Shown here: positions 17,234 through 24,821 of the stretch, piece by piece
Layout of the letters: each line of letters starts with the position of its first letter
How positions within the stretch are numbered: position 1 is the first letter of the stretch
Origin: JALYXS01 sp051003795
Lineage (GTDB): Bacteria > Acidobacteriota > Terriglobia > Bryobacterales > Bryobacteraceae
Length of the DNA: 46,082 nucleotides
Direction of reading: 5' to 3'
NCBI GenBank assembly: GCA_051003795.1
Contig: JBPCKZ010000228.1
Span: 1-46,082, forward strand
Notes under the pieces: generated by a model
Databases searched by the model: none
Told to the model about the DNA's origin: nothing
The model's input: the letters and a program-made list of their open reading frames with translations, nothing else
Position numbers and translations under genes: made by a program

Positions 17234-17719
17234 TTACATCTTGTAGCGCCCGAGATCTTCGTCGTTCAGGCCCTCGAGCCAGCGCCGCAGTTCCTCGTTA
17301 TTCGCCTTGTCGGAAACGGAAGCCGTAAGCTTGGAAGATTTCAGCACCGCGTCTTCCACGAAAATGGGGCAATCGAGACGCAGCGCCAAGGCCAGCGCGT
17401 CGCTCGGACGCGAATCCACCGAGATCAACTCGCCTTCGCGCTCGAGCCAGATCAAGGCGAAAAACGTATCTTCTTTCAACTCGCTCACGACGACTTTGCG
17501 GACCCCAGTATGCAGTCCAACCAGCAGGCTCTTGATCAAATCGTGCGTCATGGGACGCGGAGTCGAAACTTTTTCGATCTCGAGCGCGATCGCGTTCGCC
17601 TCGTAAATCCCGACCCAAATCGGAAGGACGGTGTTGCTGCCGACGTCTTTCAGGATCACGATCGGCATGCTCGTGGCCGGATCCATCATCAAGCCGCGGA
17701 TTTTCATCTCCACTTCCAT
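17234..17719 (-). CDS. Bifunctional nuclease family protein (DUF151)
   Basis: The 161-residue protein matches the DUF151/BFN family throughout: MDPATSMPIVILKD, LPIWVGIYEANAIALEIEKV, RPMTHDLIKSLL and DSRPSDALALALRLDCPIFV. Family members have been reported with RNase and DNase activity; the role in bacteria is poorly defined. A UVR-like helical tail ends the protein. The ATG at 17719 is preceded by GGAGGGG about 8 bases upstream, a strong ribosome site. It starts 24 bases after the miaB stop, so the two are very likely co-transcribed. Confidence 0.92.
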   Translation of the reverse strand: MEVEMKIRGLMMDPATSMPIVILKDVGSNTVLPIWVGIYEANAIALEIEKVSTPRPMTHDLIKSLLVGLHTGVRKVVVSELKEDTFFALIWLEREGELISVDSRPSDALALALRLDCPIFVEDAVLKSSKLTASVSDKANNEELRRWLEGLNDEDLGRYKM

Positions 17720-17743
17720 TTTTTGCGCCCCTCCGTTCTCTAA

Positions 17744-19069
17744 TTACACCACAGCCGCGACGCTCTCCCCGACAAGCGAGTGGGGGCCCGCCCGCGTCAC
17801 GCGTACTGGTAGATAGGTTCCGAGCATCGCGTCGTCGCCCGTTCCGGCGCGCGTGAAATTCAGCGGGCGATTTTGCGAAGTGCGTCCGATCCACTGGCCT
17901 AGAGCTCGATTCCGCCCCTCGACCAGCACCTCTTCAATTCCGCCGATCAACTCCGAGTTCTTGCGAATCTGGATGGCGCGCTGCTTCTCGTTCAATATCC
18001 CGATGCGGCGCGTCTTCTCTTCCTCGGGTACATGTTCTTCGAGGCGAAGGGCGGCGGTGTTGGGACGCCGCGAGTATTTGAAGCTGAACAGCGAATCGTA
18101 TTGCACCCGATCGAGCAGCGCGAGCGTGTCTTCGAAATCGGCTTCGGTCTCGCCTGGAAATCCCACGATGATGTCCGTCGTGATGGCGATGTTCCGGCGC
18201 GCGTTCTTTATCCACTCGATCCGGCGCAGGTACTCATCGGGCGTGTAGAGCCGCTGCATCGCCGCGAGGACCTTGCTCGAACCCGATTGCACGGGAAGAT
18301 GCACGTGATTGCAGACCACCGGATTTTCATCGATCGCGTCGACGATCGGCTTAATGAAATCGCGCGGATGCGACGTCGTGAAACGCACGCGCCGGATACC
18401 CGCGACTTCGCCCACGCGCGACAGCAGAGTCGCGAAATCCCAACCGGCGGCCGACGGGTCGCGATAGCTGTTGACGTTTTGGCCCAGGAGCTGGATCTCG
18501 GTGTAGCCGTCGGCGGCAAGCCGGTTCGCCTCTTCGAGAATGCCGGCGCTGGTGCGGCTGCGCTCCGGGCCGCGCGTAAAGGGGACCACGCAATAGGCGC
18601 AGCTCTTATCGCAGCCTTCGATGATGGTCAGGTAGGCGCGATGCGGATTATCGCGTCGCGTGTAGGGCGTCTCGAACGCTTCATCCGCATCGAAGCTCAG
18701 CCCGGTGACGCGCCGGTTTCCGGCTTCCAGTTGCACCAGCATCTCCGGCAGCCGCGTATAGCTGGCCGACCCGGCCACCAAGCTGACGTGCGGCGCTTTC
18801 GCGAAGATATTTTCGCCTTCCTGCTGCGCCACGCAGCCCAGCACCGCGAAAATCTTGCCTTTGCCGTCGCGCTTGAACTGATCCAGGCGGTGGAAGACTT
18901 TCTGCTCGGCTTTATCGCGGATGCTGCAGGTGTTGTAGAAAACGTATTGCGCCGCTTCGAGGTTGTCGACCTGCGAATAGCCCTTTTGCAAGAGAGTGCC
19001 CACCACCTTTTCGGAGTCGTGCGCATTCATCTGGCACCCGAAGGTCTCGATATAAAAGGTCTTTTCCAC
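17744..19069 (-). CDS. miaB: tRNA-2-methylthio-N6-dimethylallyladenosine synthase
   Basis: Starting at GTG 19069 (with AGGAA upstream) the protein has 441 residues and begins MEKTFYIETFGCQMNAHDSE, the MiaB signature. The N-terminal UPF0004 domain supplies auxiliary-cluster cysteines at 12, 48 and 79; the radical-SAM motif is Cys153, Cys157 and Cys160 in GCDKSCAYC; a TRAM RNA-binding domain ends the protein (VLVEGRNRALGQWIGRT). The enzyme adds the methylthio group to isopentenyl-adenosine 37 of tRNAs reading UNN codons. A longer open frame up to 19216 only runs through the palindromic repeat and should not be used. First gene of a three-gene operon. Confidence 0.95.
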   Translation of the reverse strand: MEKTFYIETFGCQMNAHDSEKVVGTLLQKGYSQVDNLEAAQYVFYNTCSIRDKAEQKVFHRLDQFKRDGKGKIFAVLGCVAQQEGENIFAKAPHVSLVAGSASYTRLPEMLVQLEAGNRRVTGLSFDADEAFETPYTRRDNPHRAYLTIIEGCDKSCAYCVVPFTRGPERSRTSAGILEEANRLAADGYTEIQLLGQNVNSYRDPSAAGWDFATLLSRVGEVAGIRRVRFTTSHPRDFIKPIVDAIDENPVVCNHVHLPVQSGSSKVLAAMQRLYTPDEYLRRIEWIKNARRNIAITTDIIVGFPGETEADFEDTLALLDRVQYDSLFSFKYSRRPNTAALRLEEHVPEEEKTRRIGILNEKQRAIQIRKNSELIGGIEEVLVEGRNRALGQWIGRTSQNRPLNFTRAGTGDDAMLGTYLPVRVTRAGPHSLVGESVAAVV

Positions 19070-19087
19070 GGTGTTCCTATTGTAATT

Positions 19088-19178
19088 GTGGCGCGGACAC
19101 GCGTGTCTGCCGTGTCCACACTCGTGTGGACACAGGTTTTCTCCACTCGCCAAGCGTCCACGCGAATGTCCGCGCCAC
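19088..19178. repeat. Nested palindromic repeat filling the miaB/nfo intergenic region
   Basis: Outer arms GTGGCGCGGACA (19088-19099) and TGTCCGCGCCAC (19167-19178) are a perfect 12-base inverted repeat. Inside are GACACGCGTGTC (19096-19107), itself a perfect palindrome, and GTGTCCACAC (19112-19121) facing GTGTGGACAC (19124-19133). A single-unit relative occurs at 22454-22477. It looks like a REP/BIME-type dispersed element. It occupies most of the 124 bases between divergent start codons, so it overlaps the promoters or leaders. Confidence 0.85.
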
Positions 19179-19193
19179 AACACGGATGCTACG

Positions 19194-20081
19194 ATGAAAT
19201 TTCTGCGCATCGGCATTTACACATTCAAATCTGGAAGTTTCGAAAACGCGGCGATGAAGGCCGCCGGACTGGGCGCGAACACGTTTCAAATTTTCTCCTC
19301 CAGCCCCCGGATGTGGCGCGCGTCCGTTCCCGATCGCGAGGACGTCGCCCGCTTCCGGAAATTCCGCGAACGCCACGATCTGACACCGCTCGCGATCCAC
19401 GTGAACTACCTGGTGAATCTCGCGGCGCTCGATCCGGTAATCCGCGAAAAATCGATCGCCGCTTTTCGCGGGGAACTGGATCGCGCCGCAACCGTTGGCG
19501 CGGAATATCTGGTTGTCCATCCCGGAAACTATCAAGGCCGGCCGGTCGAACAAGGCATGGCGGCGTTCGCGCTCGGCATGGCGGAAGCGGCCGAAGGATT
19601 TCACGCCCCTCATTTGACCGTGCTGCTCGAAAACACCGTCGGATGCGGCTCGCAGATCGGATGCCGCTTCGAGGAATTGCGCGCCATTCGCGATTGGGCC
19701 GCGCGCCAAACGGATCTCGCTACGGGCTACTGTCTCGATACGTGCCATCTGCTCTCCTCCGGCTTCGATATCGCGAACGCGAAAGGCCTGAGCGACGCGA
19801 TGAAATCGGCCTGCACGATTCTCGGAATTGAAAACGTGAGATTGATCCACGCCAACGATTCGAAGACGCCCCTCGGGTCGCGCGTGGATCGTCATGCGAA
19901 TATCGGGGAAGGACACATCGGCGCGGAAGGATTCCGCCGCATCCTGGCGCACCCGAAACTGCGCGATAAACCGTTCATTCTGGAAACGCCGGTCGATGAA
20001 GAAGGCGACGACCGGCGTAATTTGGAAATGCTGAAGAAGCTATGCCCGAAAAGCAGTACGACTTCAACCGGATCGAATTAA
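19194..20081 (+). CDS. nfo: Endonuclease IV-type AP endonuclease
   Basis: The 295-residue protein is a TIM-barrel AP endonuclease. Recognisable blocks are GANTFQIFSSSPRMW, LAIHVNYLVNLA, LVVHPGNYQG (metal His), LLENTVGCG (metal Glu), YCLDTCHLLSSGFD (Asp and His), IHANDSKTPLGSRVDRHANI and FILETP. It cuts the backbone 5' to abasic sites in base-excision repair using three zinc ions. ATG 19194 (MKFLRIGIYTF) is the family start; the open frame before it runs through the repeat. The last 40 bases overlap leuS in another frame, so the two genes are co-transcribed. Confidence 0.93.
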   Translation: MKFLRIGIYTFKSGSFENAAMKAAGLGANTFQIFSSSPRMWRASVPDREDVARFRKFRERHDLTPLAIHVNYLVNLAALDPVIREKSIAAFRGELDRAATVGAEYLVVHPGNYQGRPVEQGMAAFALGMAEAAEGFHAPHLTVLLENTVGCGSQIGCRFEELRAIRDWAARQTDLATGYCLDTCHLLSSGFDIANAKGLSDAMKSACTILGIENVRLIHANDSKTPLGSRVDRHANIGEGHIGAEGFRRILAHPKLRDKPFILETPVDEEGDDRRNLEMLKKLCPKSSTTSTGSN

Positions 20082-22441
20082 AGTGGCACGAGCGCTGGCA
20101 AAACGAGCCGCTCTACAAAGCCGAAGAGAACTCGAACAAGCCGAAATATTACGTGCTCGAGATGCTGCCTTACCCGAGCGGCGCGCTGCACATCGGGCAC
20201 ATCCGCAACTATTCGATCGGGGACGCGCTCGCGCGATACCAATGGATGAAGGGCTACAACGTGCTTCATCCGATGGGCTGGGACGCCTTCGGCTTGCCCG
20301 CCGAAAACGCGGCGATCGCCAATAGAACGCCCCCGGGCGAATGGACGCGCGCCAACATCGCCAAGATGAAAGCGACGCACGGCCGGTTCGCGTTCAGTTA
20401 CGACTGGGATCGCGAAGTCACCACCTGCGAGCCCGAATATTATCGCTGGAATCAGTGGTTTTTCTTGAAAATGTTGGAGCGCGGCTTGGCGTACCGCAAA
20501 AAGGCGCTGGTCAACTGGTGCCCGGCGTGCGCGACGGTGCTCGCCAATGAACAGGTTGTCGATGGCTGTTGCTGGAGGCATGAATCGACGCCCGTCGAGC
20601 AGTGCGCGCTTGAGCAATGGTTCCTCCGGACGACACATTACGCCGACGCGCTGCTGGACGATATGAAGCAGCTTGAAGGCGGCTGGCCCGAGCGCGTGCT
20701 CACCATGCAGCGCAATTGGATCGGCCGCTCCGAAGGCGCCGAAATCGACTTCGGCGCCATTCGCGTCTTTACCACGCGCATCGATACCATTTATGGCGCG
20801 ACGTGCCTGATCCTCGCCCCCGAGCATCCGCTGGTGAACGATCCTCGGGCAAAGGCGATGATCGACGCGCGCGCCGGTCAAGGTCCAGGCGAACTCGTGA
20901 AGGAGGGGTTCTTCACGGGCCAATATGCGGTGAACCCCTTCAGCGGCGAACGGATTCCGGTGTGGGTCGGCAACTTCGTCCTGATGGGTTACGGCACGGG
21001 TGCGATCATGGCCGTGCCAGGCCACGATCAGCGCGATTTCGAATTTTGCGGCAAGTACGGCATACCGGTCCGCCCCGTGATCCGGCCCGTCGATGGCGCG
21101 CTTGCCCAACCCGCGCACATGCGGGAGGCGTTCGGCGGCGACGGCATTCTTGAGAACTCCGGCGAGTATACCGGGTTGACCAGCGAAGAAGCGCGCCGCC
21201 GCATGGCCGCTCGCGCCGAACGCGAGGGTTTCGGCAAGGCTTCGATTACATACCGTTTGAAGGATTGGGGCATTTCCCGCCAGCGCTATTGGGGCACGCC
21301 GATCCCGATTATTCACTGCCCCAAATGCGGCATCGTTCCCGTGCCCGAGAGCGATCTGCCCGTGGTGCTTCCGGAGAACGTTCGGATCACGGGCACCGGG
21401 CGATCGCCGCTCGAAAACGTTCCGGAGTTCGTGAACGTGAAGTGTCCGCAATGCGGCGGCGATGCCCGGCGCGAAACGGACACGATGGATACTTTCGTCG
21501 ATTCCTCCTGGTACTTCTACCGCTACTGCGACGCGCGGAACGATCACGCGCCGTTCGACCCCGCGAAGATCGCCTATTGGTTTCCGATCGATCAGTACAT
21601 CGGCGGCGTCGAGCACGCCATTCTGCATCTGATCTACTCGCGCTTCTGGACCAAAGTGATGCGCGATCTTGGCCTGGTTTCGAATACCGAGCCGGTGAAA
21701 AAGCTGTTCACGCAGGGCATGGTGATTCGGAGCGGGGCGAAGATGTCGAAATCAAAGAACAACGTGGTGAGCGCGAATGAGGTGGCGGAGCGCCATGGCG
21801 CCGATACATCGCGCCTGTTCGCGCTGTTTTCGGCGCCTCCCGAGAAGGATTTCGACTGGATTGACGCGGGCGTGGAAGGCATCGCGCGATTCCTGGGACG
21901 GGTGTATCGCTTCGCGACCCGCAATCTGCCGCCCGTTGGCGGCGATGGCAGCGCCGATGAGAAAGTCCTCCGCAAGCTGCATCGGACGCTGAAGAAAATC
22001 ACGGAAGATTTCGACACCCGCTGGCATTTCAACACCTCGATTGCGGCCATTATGGAGTTGGTGAACGAACTTTATGCGGACGAGTCGCGGATATCGCCGC
22101 CGGCAATGGCGGAGGCGATTGAAAAGCTGACATTCCTGCTCGCGCCGTTCGCTCCGTATATTGCGCAGGAGCTTTGGGAGGAGCAGGGCAAATCGGGGCC
22201 GGTGTTCAAGCAGCCTTGGCCGGCTTACGATCCGGAGTTGGCGCGCGAGTCGGCCGCGGATATCGTGATTCAGATTAACGGAAAAGTGCGGGGCCGCTTG
22301 AGCGTTCCCTTCGGAACGTCGACAGAAGAATTGGAGCGGCTGGCGAAGGCGGATGAAAAAATCGCGCCGCTGATCTCGGACAAGTTCGTGGTGAAAGTGA
22401 TCGTGGTGCCCGACAAGTTGGTGAACATCGTGATCCAGTAA
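20042..22441 (+). CDS. leuS: Leucyl-tRNA synthetase
   Basis: The 799-residue protein has the class I signatures PYPSGALHIGH (43-53) and KMSKS (567-571), an editing domain with TRIDTIYGATCLILAPEHPL and GTGAIMAVPGHDQRDFEF, and the C-terminal anticodon-binding and end domains (INGKVRGRLSVP). It is somewhat shorter than the E. coli enzyme of about 860 residues. A CxxC pair (CPKCG about 427, CPQCGG about 473) marks a zinc-binding insertion typical of bacterial LeuRS. The ATG at 20042 lies inside the nfo coding sequence, a 40-base overlap. Confidence 0.97.
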   Translation: MPEKQYDFNRIELKWHERWQNEPLYKAEENSNKPKYYVLEMLPYPSGALHIGHIRNYSIGDALARYQWMKGYNVLHPMGWDAFGLPAENAAIANRTPPGEWTRANIAKMKATHGRFAFSYDWDREVTTCEPEYYRWNQWFFLKMLERGLAYRKKALVNWCPACATVLANEQVVDGCCWRHESTPVEQCALEQWFLRTTHYADALLDDMKQLEGGWPERVLTMQRNWIGRSEGAEIDFGAIRVFTTRIDTIYGATCLILAPEHPLVNDPRAKAMIDARAGQGPGELVKEGFFTGQYAVNPFSGERIPVWVGNFVLMGYGTGAIMAVPGHDQRDFEFCGKYGIPVRPVIRPVDGALAQPAHMREAFGGDGILENSGEYTGLTSEEARRRMAARAEREGFGKASITYRLKDWGISRQRYWGTPIPIIHCPKCGIVPVPESDLPVVLPENVRITGTGRSPLENVPEFVNVKCPQCGGDARRETDTMDTFVDSSWYFYRYCDARNDHAPFDPAKIAYWFPIDQYIGGVEHAILHLIYSRFWTKVMRDLGLVSNTEPVKKLFTQGMVIRSGAKMSKSKNNVVSANEVAERHGADTSRLFALFSAPPEKDFDWIDAGVEGIARFLGRVYRFATRNLPPVGGDGSADEKVLRKLHRTLKKITEDFDTRWHFNTSIAAIMELVNELYADESRISPPAMAEAIEKLTFLLAPFAPYIAQELWEEQGKSGPVFKQPWPAYDPELARESAADIVIQINGKVRGRLSVPFGTSTEELERLAKADEKIAPLISDKFVVKVIVVPDKLVNIVIQ

Positions 22442-22453
22442 TTGCGATTTTGA

Positions 22454-22477
22454 GGCGCAGACACGAGTGTCCGCGCC
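22454..22477. repeat. Single-unit palindromic repeat related to the miaB/nfo element
   Basis: GGCGC-A-GACAC-GA-GTGTC-C-GCGCC forms a stem of ten pairs with one A-C mismatch. The sequence matches the GGCGCGGACAC/GTGTCCGCGCC arms at 19088-19178. It sits between the convergent leuS and ABC permease genes. No T-tract makes a classical terminator. Confidence 0.8.
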
Positions 22478-22487
22478 ACAAAACCAC

Positions 22488-23318
22488 TTACAGCACGTCG
22501 GCGAAGCCGCGCTTCATGTAGCGGAAGAATAATCCGCCGATAAAAAACGTCGCGATCGAAAACACCGCGACAATACCCAAATCCGAAATCGACGGAAGTT
22601 GATGGCTCAACAGCATCTCTCGGTATGCGCGCACAATATACGCCAACGGATTTCCCGCCAGTAAGAACCGCACGCGTTGCGGAAACTGGTCCTCGGAAAT
22701 AAAAATCGGGGTCAGCCAGAACCAAAACGTCAACACGACCGTAAGCACCTGGGCCGTGTCCCGCAAATAGACCTGCAAACTGGCGGCAATCCATCCGATT
22801 CCCACCGCGAACAATCCCAGCAGGAAAACGAAGACCGGCAAAAAAATCAGAGTGGCGCTGAAATGGTTCAGCACCACGCCCACCGCCGCTACCACCAGCG
22901 CCAAAGCCATCAGGTGGCTTACCAACGACGAGAGAAAGATGGAAATGGGAAGAATTTCCGCCGGGAAGACCGTTTTTGTAATTAGATTCGCCTGATCCAA
23001 AAGAGAGGCCGAGGAGCGCATTACCGTTTCGCTGAATAACAGCCAAGGGAGCATTCCTGCAAACAAAAAAAGCGGGTAGTTCGTGGTTACCTGGCCAGGC
23101 CCCAGTTTCTGATTCAAACAAAAACTGAAGACAAACGTATAGCTGAGAAGCAGGACAACGGGGTGGACAAGGCCCCAAAGCCACCCCACCGCCGAACCCA
23201 CGTAGCGCTGCTCGAAATCGCGTCTAACTAATTGCAAAACAAGGCTTCGCCGCTCAATCAGATTGCGGAGGAAAAGGGTGCCGGGAAGGTGGTGCCGCAA
23301 GCGGGATGGTAACAGCAT
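22488..23318 (-). CDS. ABC-2-type exporter permease (TagG/KpsM-like)
   Basis: The 276-residue protein has an N-terminal amphipathic region (LVLQLVRRDFEQRYVGSAVG) followed by six hydrophobic segments, with the ABC2_membrane phrases WGLVHPVVLLLSYTFVFS and FWFWLTPIFISEDQFP. Such permeases export polysaccharide or teichoic-acid-like polymers with a separate ATPase. No ATP-binding partner is in the window upstream or downstream, which is unusual because the pair is normally adjacent; the ATPase may be elsewhere. It is divergent from the M23 peptidase. Confidence 0.88.
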   Translation of the reverse strand: MLLPSRLRHHLPGTLFLRNLIERRSLVLQLVRRDFEQRYVGSAVGWLWGLVHPVVLLLSYTFVFSFCLNQKLGPGQVTTNYPLFLFAGMLPWLLFSETVMRSSASLLDQANLITKTVFPAEILPISIFLSSLVSHLMALALVVAAVGVVLNHFSATLIFLPVFVFLLGLFAVGIGWIAASLQVYLRDTAQVLTVVLTFWFWLTPIFISEDQFPQRVRFLLAGNPLAYIVRAYREMLLSHQLPSISDLGIVAVFSIATFFIGGLFFRYMKRGFADVL

Positions 23319-23324
23319 TTTGTC

Positions 23325-23351
23325 TTGACATGCAACCTTAACAATTGTTAA
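23325..23351. promoter_or_regulatory. TTGACA box and perfect 14-base palindrome in a divergent intergenic region
   Basis: TTGACA (23325-23330) on the plus strand is followed by TTAACAATTGTTAA (23338-23351), a perfect palindrome that falls where RNA polymerase would sit. No convincing -10 hexamer at 17 bases was found (TTAACC at 23348). The palindrome is a good candidate operator for the M23 peptidase gene, the ABC permease gene, or both. Confidence 0.5.
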
Positions 23352-23438
23352 CCTTCTTGTTTCGCTAATCGCACCTGGTTTTACTGAACTGCTTTAGGAA
23401 AAGATTTGGCGGTCCCCGCTTTTGCAACGACAAAACCT

Positions 23439-24335
23439 ATGAAACAGGATTATTTCATCGTAGTACTGGCACATTCGCTGCATGGCCGACTGCGCCGCAT
23501 TCATATCCCTCACCAAGTTCTATACGCCGTTTTCATACTCGTAATTTTCGGCTGTTTTTCGGTTTTCGGATTCGTCGGCAGCTACGCTCGCATGGCTTGG
23601 AAGGTGTCCAATTACAACTCTCTCCGGAAGGAAGCCGACTCGCTGCGCACGCGCTATGAACGGCTCCAGCGCACCGTTAACCAAACTAATGAACAGTTGG
23701 CGACCCTGCAAATGTTCGCCGACGAAGTTTCCGCCGCGTACGGAATCAAGAAAAAAATCGAAGGACCGTCCGGGATTCTTCCGGGAGAGCGTCTGGTTCC
23801 GACCATGTCCGAGACGCTGCAAGAATACAACTACCTCCGCGCGAGCAATCTTTCGCGTTTCGAGCGCACCGCCTACAAAGAATCCCTCCATCCCAGCATG
23901 TTGCCCAGCCTTTGGCCTGTCGACGGCCGTTTAACGGGCGGTTTCGGGCAGCGTTCGGATCCCTTTTCGGGCGAAGGAGCCTTGCACACGGGCGTGGACA
24001 TTTCCGTTCCAGTCGGCACGCAAGTACATGCCGCCGCGGATGGCATCGTGGTGCATGCCGGCTTCAATAACGGATATGGACGGTTGATCGTGATCGATCA
24101 TGGCAACGGATACCAGACTTACTACGGACACCTTTCGCGAATGCACGTCATCGAGGGCCAGGATGTGCGGCGCGGCGATACGGTCGGCGAATCGGGCAGC
24201 AGCGGGCGTTCCACCGGGCCGCATCTGCATTATGAAGTGCGAATCGGTCAATCTCCGGTGAATCCATATCGCTTCCTGATTAGGCCGCAAGGGACGCCGG
24301 CGGCGCTGCTCGCCAAGAACGACTTTCCGTTCTAG
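23439..24335 (+). CDS. M23-family peptidoglycan endopeptidase, membrane-anchored
   Basis: Read from ATG 23439 the protein has 298 residues. A short cytoplasmic start (MKQDYFIVVLAHSLHGRLRR) precedes one membrane segment (about 28-48), then a coiled coil (about 57-100) and the LytM domain with zinc ligands His183 and Asp187 (HTGVD) and His262/His264 (HLH). It is likely a cell-wall hydrolase or an activator-type protein of cell separation. An in-frame TTG at 23406 has AGGAAA just upstream and would add 11 residues; the ATG matches the family start better in my judgement. The operator-like palindrome lies upstream. Confidence 0.9.
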   Translation: MKQDYFIVVLAHSLHGRLRRIHIPHQVLYAVFILVIFGCFSVFGFVGSYARMAWKVSNYNSLRKEADSLRTRYERLQRTVNQTNEQLATLQMFADEVSAAYGIKKKIEGPSGILPGERLVPTMSETLQEYNYLRASNLSRFERTAYKESLHPSMLPSLWPVDGRLTGGFGQRSDPFSGEGALHTGVDISVPVGTQVHAAADGIVVHAGFNNGYGRLIVIDHGNGYQTYYGHLSRMHVIEGQDVRRGDTVGESGSSGRSTGPHLHYEVRIGQSPVNPYRFLIRPQGTPAALLAKNDFPF

Positions 24336-24359
24336 CTTTGCGCGGCGTGGCGGCGCGAA

Positions 24360-24785
24360 TCAGAGGCCCAGTTGCGCACGGTGTTGCTCATACCAGCCTT
24401 TCCAGAATGCCAGGTACGCGGCTTCCTCGCCACTGTTGCGAAAAAAACCGAAGTTTAGAAATTTCCGCGTCTCGGGCGTTTCATAAGGCGCGTCCGCACT
24501 GGGAAGTTTTCTCCTTCGCCCGGGATTCAACACCTTGTCCAAGGCTTCCGCTGCGTCCAGGCCACCCTCCGAGATGCGCGTATTAGTAACGAACAAACCG
24601 AATCCACCTACGGCTAACTCCCGCCGAATTTCGTCCGGACTATCCAATAGAAAAGCCCGCGCCGCGGCTGCCGAATCGATATCCGCGATTACAATGGCGT
24701 CGGAACGGTTAATCAAGTCGAAAAGCGGCTGACGATTTGCCGGACTGGCAGTCGCGGCCTGGAATTGCATCATCGAAAAGAGCAA
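24360..24785 (-). CDS. Unknown 141-residue exported protein, last gene of the DUF1501 operon
   Basis: Not recognised. The frame is open from the stop of the DUF1501 gene and reads VRKLVGLLFSMMQFQAATAS, a good signal peptide, but without a usable ATG: the first start codon is TTG at 24785, inside the signal. An ATG at 24808 is out of frame, so either a rare start or a one-base error is involved. The mature part has a conserved-looking C-terminus, FGFFRNSGEEAAYLAFWKGW. It follows the DUF1501 gene by 36 bases on the same strand, so a role with that module is possible. Confidence 0.55.
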   Translation of the reverse strand: MLFSMMQFQAATASPANRQPLFDLINRSDAIVIADIDSAAAARAFLLDSPDEIRRELAVGGFGLFVTNTRISEGGLDAAEALDKVLNPGRRRKLPSADAPYETPETRKFLNFGFFRNSGEEAAYLAFWKGWYEQHRAQLGL

Positions 24786-24821
24786 GCCAACGAGTTTTCG
24801 AACGTCATGCTCTTGCCCGGC

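Noticed and set aside
19077..21628. Long minus-strand open frames of 291 and 516 codons opposite nfo and leuS
   Set aside because: They are antisense shadows of strongly conserved GC-rich genes and show no family motifs.
22270..23184. 304-codon minus-strand frame overlapping leuS and the ABC permease
   Set aside because: It is the wrong frame of the permease and runs through the palindromic repeat; the 22488-23318 frame carries all the family features.
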